This document shows positions 1-5,165 of a stretch of 7,344 nt of DNA, piece by piece. The notes beneath the pieces were generated by a model. It was not told the origin of the DNA. It saw only the letters and a list, made by a program, of their open reading frames with translations, and searched no databases. Within the stretch, counting starts at the first letter, position 1; every line of letters starts with the position of its first letter. Both the position numbers and the translations under genes were made by a program. Source of the DNA: Anaerolineales bacterium UBA6663 (GTDB lineage Bacteria > Chloroflexota > Anaerolineae > Anaerolineales > UBA6663); contig DKKP01000410.1 of assembly GCA_002455335.1 (NCBI GenBank), positions 1-7,344 on the forward strand, read 5' to 3'.

Positions 1-66
1 ATTGGTGATTTGCGATTTCCTCCAGGCCCGGAGGAAATCGCAAATCACCAATCGCCAATCACAAAT
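1..66. repeat. Palindromic heptamer repeat, copy 1 (left end cut by window)
   Basis: Bases 1-23 and 30-52 are perfect inverted copies (23 bp) around a 6-base loop at 24-29. The arms are built from 7-base units, GATTTGC with variants GATTGGT and GATTTCC. Bases 33-66 match 4177-4210 with two differences, and 1-20 are identical to 4144-4163, so this is the same element as the copy near 4122-4210. The loops of the two copies differ. The outer part of the left arm lies beyond the window. The right arm runs into the 3' end of the peptidase gene and supplies its stop codon (59-61). No T tract follows the stem, so it is not a typical Rho-independent terminator, although the transcript could form a strong hairpin there. 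Confidence 0.9.
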
Positions 67-1369
67 GCCCCAAATAGCGTATGGCCGCAAGCACATAGAG
101 TCGAGCGGCCACCTTGATCTCCTCCACGCTGACCCACTCGTCGATGTGGTGCGGGATGTGGATGTCGCCGGGGCCACAGGTGACGATCGGGATACCCTTG
201 CGCGCGTTGAGGATCGTGCCATCGGTGCTGCCTGGCACGCCGCCGTAGATCGGGGCCGCGCCTGACAGATCGGTGAAAGCGCCTGCCAGCGCCCGCACGA
301 CGGGCTCGGCCGGGTCGGTGGCCGTTGGCGCGCGCACTTCGAGCACCTGACAGGTGTATGACAACCGGTCGTCGACGGCCACTGCGGCGCGCAGCAGCGT
401 CTCGACCGCGGCGGCCAGGGCGTCGGCGTCTTGCCCCGGGATCAAGCGAAAGTCGAGCACGCACTCGGCCGCGCCCGGCATGACGTTGTTCTGCGGCTCG
501 CCGCCGCCGCGCACCGGCGATTGCACGATGGTGGGCGTAATCGACGGCTGGCCCAGGAATTCATGCCGACCGTGCCTGACGATCTCGCGTTCCTCGAGCG
601 CGTGCACGGCCGTGAGGAAGCGGGCCATGGGGTACATGGCGTTGACGCCGGTCAACGGCATCGCGCCATGCGCCATCACGCCCGAGATCACGACCCTGAT
701 CCACATCACGCCCTTCTGCGCGATGCACAGATGGTTCTCCTCGGGCTCGCACACGATAGCGGCCGTGACATGATCGGCCCAACCGCGCTCCACAAAGTGC
801 TTGATGCCCAGCATCCGTCCCTCTTCGTCGCAGACCGCGCCAAGCACGATGTCGCCGTCGAGCGCCACACCCGACTCCTTCAGCGCCTTGAGCGCGATGA
901 GCGCGCAGACCAGCCCGGCCTTCATGTCGTTGGCCCCGCGGCCGTAGATCTTGCCGTCGCGCAGCGTCGCGCTGAATGGCGGATCGGTCCACAGCGCCGG
1001 GTCGCCCTCGGTAACCACGTCGGTGTGTCCCTCGAACATGAGGACGCGCGGGCGAACGAGCGAGGACGATCGACGATGATCGTCTTCGGACCCGATCTTC
1101 GGCGTTCGGCCTTCGACGTACGTCGCATGCGCGGAGCCTGGGCTCCGCAGCCATCCCACCACGTTGGGCCGGCCGGGCGCCACCTCCTCGACGTGTGTCT
1201 CGATCCCGATCGCGCGGCAGCGTTCGGCGACCCAGGCGGCGGCCTCGGCCTCGCCCTCGCCGGTTTCGGGCTTCCACACACTTGGGATGCGCGTGAGCGC
1301 CTGTACCCAGGCGATCAGCTCATCGTCGTCGATCCGGTCAAGCACGGCCTGTTCGGCTTGTGTGATCAT
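59..1369 (-). CDS. M20-family metallopeptidase (ArgE/DapE/CPG2-like deacylase or dipeptidase)
   Basis: Cytoplasmic, probably di-zinc hydrolase that cleaves an amide or peptide bond of a small N-acyl amino acid or dipeptide; the exact substrate cannot be read from the sequence. Numbered from the ATG at 1369 (436 residues), it shows the M20 metal motif EGHTDVV (His115, Asp117), bridging Asp148 in GRGANDMKAG, the catalytic/metal pair Glu182-Glu183 in CDEEG, Glu208 in CEPEE, a dimerisation-domain His234 in MAHGAMP, and a C-terminal His pair (407-408) in IPHHIDEW. Length is normal for the family apart from an inserted stretch at about residues 79-107, immediately before the first metal motif, encoded by palindrome-rich DNA (1049-1135). 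The start at 1369 is chosen because AGGTGG lies 6 bases upstream and because the extra 21 residues from an ATG at 1432 resemble no M20 N-terminus. It follows ecfT by 146 bases on the same strand and may share its transcript; no functional link to the transporter is evident. Confidence 0.88.
   Translation of the reverse strand: MITQAEQAVLDRIDDDELIAWVQALTRIPSVWKPETGEGEAEAAAWVAERCRAIGIETHVEEVAPGRPNVVGWLRSPGSAHATYVEGRTPKIGSEDDHRRSSSLVRPRVLMFEGHTDVVTEGDPALWTDPPFSATLRDGKIYGRGANDMKAGLVCALIALKALKESGVALDGDIVLGAVCDEEGRMLGIKHFVERGWADHVTAAIVCEPEENHLCIAQKGVMWIRVVISGVMAHGAMPLTGVNAMYPMARFLTAVHALEEREIVRHGRHEFLGQPSITPTIVQSPVRGGGEPQNNVMPGAAECVLDFRLIPGQDADALAAAVETLLRAAVAVDDRLSYTCQVLEVRAPTATDPAEPVVRALAGAFTDLSGAAPIYGGVPGSTDGTILNARKGIPIVTCGPGDIHIPHHIDEWVSVEEIKVAARLYVLAAIRYLGHL
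1049..1135 (-). repeat. Palindrome-rich in-frame insertion within the peptidase gene
   Basis: This stretch encodes about 29 residues that M20 peptidases do not normally have between the NVVGWL segment and the EGHTDVV metal motif. The DNA holds several small palindromes: 1062-1071 pairs with 1078-1087 (9 of 10), and 1114-1125 is a perfect 12-base palindrome. Just outside, 1131-1138 pairs perfectly with 1141-1148 around a 2-base loop. From 1095 to 1122 the plus strand has a 7-base period (ATCTTCG, GCGTTCG, GCCTTCG, ACGTACG), as in the other repeats of this half. The encoded residues are charged and Ser/Arg-rich (for example SEDDHRRSSS), consistent with a surface loop. That it is an insertion is inferred from family knowledge, not from an alignment. 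Confidence 0.6.
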
Positions 1370-1508
1370 CGTCGGCCACCTGCTCCCATTCACCCCCGTT
1401 GCGCCGTATGCGTCCCCGCCACGCGTCGCCATCCATTGCCTTGCGAACGCCTGCGGCCCGACGTAACACCAAGCGTGGCCGGCGCAGACCGGGCTCTTCT
1501 TGGTCCAT
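1338..1508 (-). CDS. Possible small ORF between ecfT and the peptidase (56 residues)
   Basis: An ATG at 1508 begins 7 bases after the ecfT stop codon, with GAGG shortly upstream that overlaps that stop. The frame ends inside the peptidase gene, overlapping its start by 32 bases. This would fit translational coupling along the transcript. The product is very basic at first (LRRPRLVLRRAAGVRK) and acidic or polar at its end (VADDDHTS), with no membrane segment and no family I recognise. In GC-rich DNA an open frame of this length can occur by chance, and the same stretch is open in other frames. It is listed only because of its position and possible ribosome binding site; it may simply be intergenic. 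Confidence 0.2.
   Translation of the reverse strand: MDQEEPGLRRPRLVLRRAAGVRKAMDGDAWRGRIRRNGGEWEQVADDDHTSRTGRA
1376..1381 (-). promoter_or_regulatory. Ribosome binding site deciding the peptidase start
   Basis: The minus strand reads AGGTGG, 6 bases before the ATG at 1369. This supports that start over the upstream in-frame ATG at 1432, which lies within sequence of no recognisable family. Confidence 0.55.
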
Positions 1509-1515
1509 TATGGCC

Positions 1516-2385
1516 TCAGCCGCCGGCCAGCCGCGCCCACAGCTCGGGCACCGTGGGCCAGGGCACGACCAGCAACGCGACGCAGAAGGTAAGGCCCAGC
1601 ACCAACACGGCCCAGTCGAGCGGCCGGGCGTGGTACTGCCGAAAGCGGTTGCGCCGCGCGCCGCCGACGTAGCCGCGCGCCTCCATGGCGAGCACAAGCT
1701 CCTCGCCGCGGCGCAGCGCCGTCAGGAAGAGCGGCACGATCAGGGGCAGCCGGGTCCGCGCGGCACGATCGGGCCGCCAATCGGCGCGCAGGCCGATCTC
1801 ACCCAACCGGCTGGCCTGGGCCTTCATCACGCGCTCGAGCTCCTCGGCGAGCGTCGGGACGAAGCGCAGCGCGATCGTGGCGGTCAGCGCCAGCTCGCGC
1901 ACCGGAACGCCCAGCCGTTGCAGCGGCCCGAAGACGCTCTCGATGGCGTGAGTCAGCTCGGTGGTGGTCATCACCATGGTCATCAGGCTGGTGAGGAAGA
2001 TGAAGGCCACGATTCGCAGCGTGCCGACCGCGATCGCCATCAGCGCCGCGTCATTGATGTTGACGATCCACCACTGGAAGTACACGACCGTGCCCGGCGT
2101 CGACTGGCCGCGGAACAGGATCTGCAGGATGACAAGCAGCACGAGCACCGGGAGCGCAGGCTTCAGGCCGCTGAGCACATAGCCGAACGGGATCCGGCCG
2201 GCGGCCGCGACCGCGAAGATCAGGCCGAGGGCGAGCGCGGTCGGTACCGCCGTGAAGCTCAGGCTCAGCGCCACGAACAGCGCGATGACGACGACCAGCT
2301 TGATCCGCGGGTCGAGCCGGTGCACCCACGAGCCGGTCGGGATGTACTGGCCGATGGTGATGTTGCGCGCGAGTTCAAAGGCCAT
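1516..2385 (-). CDS. ecfT: ECF transporter transmembrane component EcfT
   Basis: Membrane scaffold of an energy-coupling factor transporter. It links the two ATPases to a vitamin- or metal-binding S component and transmits ATP-driven motion to it. The 289 residues fit the family. The N-terminus has the typical YIPTGSWVHRLDPRIKL signature (14-30), followed by hydrophobic segments at about 29-62 (probably two), 77-91, 112-140 and 258-276. The cytoplasmic coupling region has MKAQASRL (187-194) and AMEARGY (233-239), the latter being the ARG-type motif that contacts the ATPases; the first motif lacks the usual Arg-Gly. A GGGGGA ribosome binding site lies 5 bases before the ATG. The gene overlaps the upstream ATPase gene by 11 bases, so the two are almost certainly cotranslated. 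No S component gene is visible nearby, which suggests a shared (group II) module. Confidence 0.93.
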   Translation of the reverse strand: MAFELARNITIGQYIPTGSWVHRLDPRIKLVVVIALFVALSLSFTAVPTALALGLIFAVAAAGRIPFGYVLSGLKPALPVLVLLVILQILFRGQSTPGTVVYFQWWIVNINDAALMAIAVGTLRIVAFIFLTSLMTMVMTTTELTHAIESVFGPLQRLGVPVRELALTATIALRFVPTLAEELERVMKAQASRLGEIGLRADWRPDRAARTRLPLIVPLFLTALRRGEELVLAMEARGYVGGARRNRFRQYHARPLDWAVLVLGLTFCVALLVVPWPTVPELWARLAGG

Positions 2386-4117
2386 GGCCGTCCCCCATCA
2401 CGCGTGCCACGGCCTCGGCGACGCCGAGCACGGGTTGAGACTCGAGCCCATCCCGCAGCTGGAAAGCCCGCGTGATCTCAGGGACGCGCAGCCTCAGCGC
2501 CTCGAGCGCTTGCGGTTGGGCGAAGAGCTCGCGCGGCGTCCCGGTCAGGGCCACGCGCCCGCCGGCAACGAGCACCAGACGGTCGGCGGCTGCAGCCAGT
2601 TCCTCCATATTGTGCGAGATCACGACCACGGTCAGGCCGCGGGCGTGCAGGCTGCGGATCAGGCCCCATATCTGCTCGCGTCCGGCCGGGTCCAGCCCGG
2701 CGGTCGGCTCGTCGAGCACAAGCACTTCGGGTTCGAGCGCGAGCACGCCGGCCAGCGCCACCCGCCGCATCTGGCCGCCGCTGAGCGCAAACGTGATCCG
2801 GTCCTTGAACTGCTCGAACGGCAGCCCGACCGACTCCATCGCGACCCGCACGCGCTCACGCACCTGCTCTTTGGGGAGCTTCAGGTTGCGCGGGCCGTAA
2901 GCCACGTCATCGCCCACGTACTGCTCGAACAGCTGCGCCTCGGGAGACTGAAACACAAGCCCGATCTTGCGCCGCACCTCGAGCACATCCAGGTCCGCCG
3001 CGCCCAGGTCATGACCGAGCGCGACCACGGTCCCGCCATGCGGTCGGAGCAGGGCGTTGAAGTGCTGGACGATCGTGCTCTTGCCTGAGCCGGTCTGGCC
3101 CACGATCCCCAGGATCTCACCCCGGCGCACCTCGAGCGAGACGTCGAACAACGCCTGCACCTCGAGCGGCGAACCGCGCAGGTAGTAGTGGGCGAGGCGG
3201 CTGACGGTGATGACGGAAGAATGCACGAGGGGCGAAGGGCGAGGGGCGAACGCTGCCGCGCGGCTCGCCCTTCGCTCCTCGCTCCTCGCCTCTCGCTTCA
3301 GAGACTGAGACAACTCATCAGCCGTCAGGGCGTCTTCCAGGACGGCCCCTTTGGCCCGCAACGCATCCACCACCTGCATCGGCCCGGGGACGTCGAGGCG
3401 CAGGGCGCGGAGGTCGGCGACGCGGGCGAAGACCTCGCGCGGGGTGCCCTCGAACGCGATCCGGCCCTCAGACATCACCACGACGCGATCGGCCTCGAGC
3501 GCCTCCTCCATATGATGCGTGATCGCGACCACGGTCACACCCTCGCCGCGGTTGAGCTGTCGGACGAGCTTGAGCACCTCGACCCGGCCGAGCGGGTCGA
3601 GCATGGCCGTGGCCTCGTCGAGCACAAGCACCTCGGGGCGCATGGCGAGCACCCCCGCGATGCAGGCGCGCTGCTTCTGGCCGCCCGAGAGCTGATGCGG
3701 GGCGCGGCCCCGGTACTGGGTGAGCTCAACCTGATCCAGCGACCAGGCCACGCGGTCGACGATCTCGGAGCGCGGCAGACCCAGGTTCTCGGGGCCGAAG
3801 GCCACGTCCTCTTCGACGATCGTGGCCACGAACTGGTTGTCGGGATGTTGAAAGACCATGCCGACTGTGGCCCGGATCTCGCGCAGCCGGGCGCGGTCGC
3901 GCGTCTCCCAGCCCTTGACCCGCACCGTGCCCTGCGTCGGCAGGAGCAGGCCGTTGAGCAGGCGGGCCAGCGTCGATTTGCCGCAGCCGTTGTGCCCGAG
4001 CACGGCCACATACTCGCCCGCCCGGATCGACAGGCTGACGCCGCGCAACGCCTGCACCGGCTCGGCCCGCTCCGGCGCATAGGTGTGGTGGACGTCGTGG
4101 ACTTCAATATGAGACAT
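2375..4117 (-). CDS. Fused ECF transporter ATPase, EcfA1-EcfA2 in one chain
   Basis: Peripheral ATPase subunit powering ECF-type uptake of vitamins or related micronutrients; 580 residues, about twice a single EcfA. The first domain (about 1-272) has Walker A GHNGCGKST (41-49), Q-loop Gln90, LSGGQ (143-147), Walker B with Glu168 and switch His201; its LDEATAMLDP wording is that of EcfA1. The second domain (about 302-580) has GQTGSGKST (340-348), Gln390, LSGGQ (445-449), Glu470 and His502, with the LDEPTAGLDP wording of EcfA2. All catalytic residues are present in both halves. The halves are normally separate neighbouring genes; here they are joined by about 25 Arg/Ala/Ser/Pro-rich residues (274-298) encoded by a palindromic heptamer array. 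A GTG at residue 298 could serve as an internal start for the second domain, but no ribosome binding site precedes it. The start at 4117 gives the standard EcfA N-terminus; the frame stays open upstream only through the adjacent repeat. No clear ribosome binding site precedes 4117. Confidence 0.92.
   Translation of the reverse strand: MSHIEVHDVHHTYAPERAEPVQALRGVSLSIRAGEYVAVLGHNGCGKSTLARLLNGLLLPTQGTVRVKGWETRDRARLREIRATVGMVFQHPDNQFVATIVEEDVAFGPENLGLPRSEIVDRVAWSLDQVELTQYRGRAPHQLSGGQKQRACIAGVLAMRPEVLVLDEATAMLDPLGRVEVLKLVRQLNRGEGVTVVAITHHMEEALEADRVVVMSEGRIAFEGTPREVFARVADLRALRLDVPGPMQVVDALRAKGAVLEDALTADELSQSLKREARSEERRASRAAAFAPRPSPLVHSSVITVSRLAHYYLRGSPLEVQALFDVSLEVRRGEILGIVGQTGSGKSTIVQHFNALLRPHGGTVVALGHDLGAADLDVLEVRRKIGLVFQSPEAQLFEQYVGDDVAYGPRNLKLPKEQVRERVRVAMESVGLPFEQFKDRITFALSGGQMRRVALAGVLALEPEVLVLDEPTAGLDPAGREQIWGLIRSLHARGLTVVVISHNMEELAAAADRLVLVAGGRVALTGTPRELFAQPQALEALRLRVPEITRAFQLRDGLESQPVLGVAEAVARVMGDGHGL
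3225..3298. repeat. Palindromic heptamer array forming the EcfA1-EcfA2 linker
   Basis: Two arrays of 7-base units face each other. On the plus strand, 3225-3252 reads ACGAGGG, GCGAAGG, GCGAGGG, GCGAACG. Then 3264-3298 reads CTCGCCC, TTCGCTC, CTCGCTC, CTCGCCT, CTCGCTT. Bases 3226-3243 and 3264-3281 are inverted copies with one mismatch in 18, around a 20-base loop. The array is in frame with no stop, encoding residues 274-298 of the double ATPase. Its structure parallels the GATTTGC palindromes at 1-66 and 4122-4210, but with a different unit. Confidence 0.85.
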
Positions 4118-4121
4118 GCGT

Positions 4122-4210
4122 GATCTGCGATTTGCGATTTGCGATTGGTGATTTGCGATTTCCTTTTTTGCATAGAGGAAATCGCAAATCACCAATCGCA
4201 AATCGCAAAT
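4122..4210. repeat. Palindromic heptamer repeat, copy 2
   Basis: Bases 4130-4163 and 4177-4210 are perfect inverted copies of 34 bp, separated by a 13-base spacer that includes six T. The left arm is six successive 7-base units from 4122 to 4163: GATCTGC, GATTTGC, GATTTGC, GATTGGT, GATTTGC, GATTTCC. The right arm mirrors them. The arm sequence is shared with the copy at 1-66, while the spacer is not. The element fills nearly the whole gap between the SDR stop codon (4212-4214) and the double-ATPase start (4117), so it forms the untranslated leader of that gene if transcription reads through. It is clearly more AT-rich than the genes around it. Confidence 0.95.
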
Positions 4211-4211
4211 A

Positions 4212-4526
4212 CTACAAAGGTGGCGCGAACCTTCCGTCGACCGCCGTCCAGCCGCCGTCGACAAGGAGCAGAGTGCCCGTGACGTAGCTGCCCGCGTCGG
4301 AGGCGAGGAAGACGACGGCCCCGGCCATCTCGGCCGGCTGAGCCCAGCGGCCCAGTGCGTTCTTCGAGGCGTAGGCGTTGTACCACTCGGGTTTGGATTT
4401 GATCGGCGCGGTCAGCGGGGTCTCGACCACGCCCGGCCCGATGGCGTTGACGCGCACGCCGCGCGGTCCGAGATCGACCGCGTTCTGTTTGGTGAGATTG
4501 ATCACGCCCGCCTTGGCGGCGGCGTA
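4212..4526 (-). pseudogene. SDR-family oxidoreductase, 3' part only (FabG-like)
   Basis: The C-terminal half of a classical short-chain dehydrogenase/reductase, NAD(P)-dependent, of the 3-oxoacyl-ACP reductase/glucose dehydrogenase type. It starts at the active-site YAAAK (Tyr and Lys at residues 214 and 218 of the chimeric frame), then has [20 protein letters not shown], the [19 protein letters not shown] segment, and the family's C-terminal [13 protein letters not shown]. The glycine-rich cofactor motif, the NNAG motif and the catalytic Ser are absent. Third codon positions are strongly GC, like the ecf genes and unlike the murE portion. The stop codon is followed within two bases by the palindromic repeat. 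The substrate cannot be told. Confidence 0.88.
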
Positions 4527-5165
4527 GGCGGCGAAACTGCCGTGATAGTCGAGGTGATCGCGGGTCAAATTGGTGAACACCGCAACGCGGATGGGAACGC
4601 CATCGACACGCCCCTGATCCAGCGCATGTGAGGAAACCTCCATCGCCACGGTTTCGGCACCCTGTTCGCGGAGTTCGCGCAGGAGGCGATGTACTTCCAG
4701 AACATCGGGCGTGGTTCGCTCGCCTGCCTGATGACGGCCATAAAGGCCCGCGCCCAAAGTGCCGATGGTCGCCGCCGTTTGGCCAAGCAAGGTCAGCGCC
4801 TGTGCGATCAGTTGCACCGTCGAGGTCTTTCCATTGGTACCGGTGACACCCACCACCGTTGGCCCAAGCGCATCCAGATGCGAGAAGTGAAGTGCCAAGT
4901 TGCCAAGTCGCGCGCGAAGCTGCGGAACGACGACAACCGGGACGCCCAAATCGCTGGTCGGACGACCATGCTCGGCGAGCACCAAGCTGGCACCGCGACG
5001 GATCGCCGTATCAGCGAAATCCAAGCCGTGATGCAGGGCGCCTGCCAAGGCAACAAACGCGTCGCCAGGCTGAATTCGACGACTGTCCAAGCACAGACCC
5101 GCGACGCGCAGATCGCCGAGATCAGCGCATTCCGGTAACAGGTCGGCGGCGCGACAACTCGTCAT
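4212..5165 (-). CDS. Chimeric ORF: MurE N-terminal part joined in frame to SDR C-terminal part
   Basis: A single open frame of 317 residues whose first two thirds is MurE and last third is a short-chain dehydrogenase/reductase. The change occurs between TRDHLDYHG (residues 201-209, MurE) and [10 protein letters not shown] (221-230, SDR). The shared stretch AAYAAAKA (212-219) satisfies both families: it would supply the carbamylated lysine of Mur ligases and the catalytic Tyr-x-x-x-Lys of SDRs with the same residues (Tyr214, Lys218). The product would lack the MurE C-terminal ligase domain and most of its central domain, and the SDR Rossmann NAD(P)-binding half, so it is unlikely to be an active enzyme. 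An assembly artefact or a recombination scar are the realistic explanations. The start overlaps the ftsI stop (ATGA), with GGGGGC as ribosome binding site 4 bases upstream. Confidence 0.85.
   Translation of the reverse strand: MTSCRAADLLPECADLGDLRVAGLCLDSRRIQPGDAFVALAGALHHGLDFADTAIRRGASLVLAEHGRPTSDLGVPVVVVPQLRARLGNLALHFSHLDALGPTVVGVTGTNGKTSTVQLIAQALTLLGQTAATIGTLGAGLYGRHQAGERTTPDVLEVHRLLRELREQGAETVAMEVSSHALDQGRVDGVPIRVAVFTNLTRDHLDYHGSFAAYAAAKAGVINLTKQNAVDLGPRGVRVNAIGPGVVETPLTAPIKSKPEWYNAYASKNALGRWAQPAEMAGAVVFLASDAGSYVTGTLLLVDGGWTAVDGRFAPPL
4539..5165 (-). pseudogene. murE: murE, 5' part only (UDP-MurNAc-tripeptide synthetase)
   Basis: MurE adds the third amino acid, in Gram-negative bacteria usually meso-diaminopimelate, to UDP-MurNAc-L-Ala-D-Glu in the cytoplasm, using ATP. 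Visible here are the N-terminal UDP-substrate domain with [15 protein letters not shown] (26-40), the ATP-binding [11 protein letters not shown] (106-116, Lys113), the TTPD motif (151-154), [14 protein letters not shown] (176-189) and [11 protein letters not shown] (199-209). This is under half of the usual protein of about 490-500 residues. The DNP(R)-type amino-acid recognition motif and the C-terminal domain are missing because the sequence changes to an SDR. Its place directly after ftsI is the normal dcw position; murF should follow but does not. Confidence 0.9.

Noticed and set aside
1370..1432. Longer peptidase start at 1432
   Set aside because: The added 21 residues fit no M20 N-terminus, and a good ribosome binding site precedes the ATG at 1369.
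3225..3298. CRISPR array or tandem repeat locus
   Set aside because: Units are 7 bases without spacers and are arranged as an inverted pair inside a coding frame.
431..4123. Long plus-strand open frames opposite the peptidase, ecfT and the ATPase gene
   Set aside because: They are the complements of GC-rich genes, full of His, Arg, Ala and Gly runs, with no recognisable domains; the minus-strand genes in the same places have complete family motifs.
4130..4210. Rho-independent terminator for the SDR gene
   Set aside because: The stem is AT-containing and far longer than usual, and no T run follows it on either strand; the T-run is in the loop.
1..4210. Composite mobile element bounded by the two GATTTGC palindromes
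   Set aside because: No transposase, integrase or target-site duplication is visible between or beside them; a dispersed repeat explains them better.
4118..4264. An N-terminal extension of 49 residues on the double ATPase, from an ATG at 4264
   Set aside because: It would translate the palindromic repeat and the antisense of the SDR tail; the standard EcfA N-terminus begins at the ATG at 4117.
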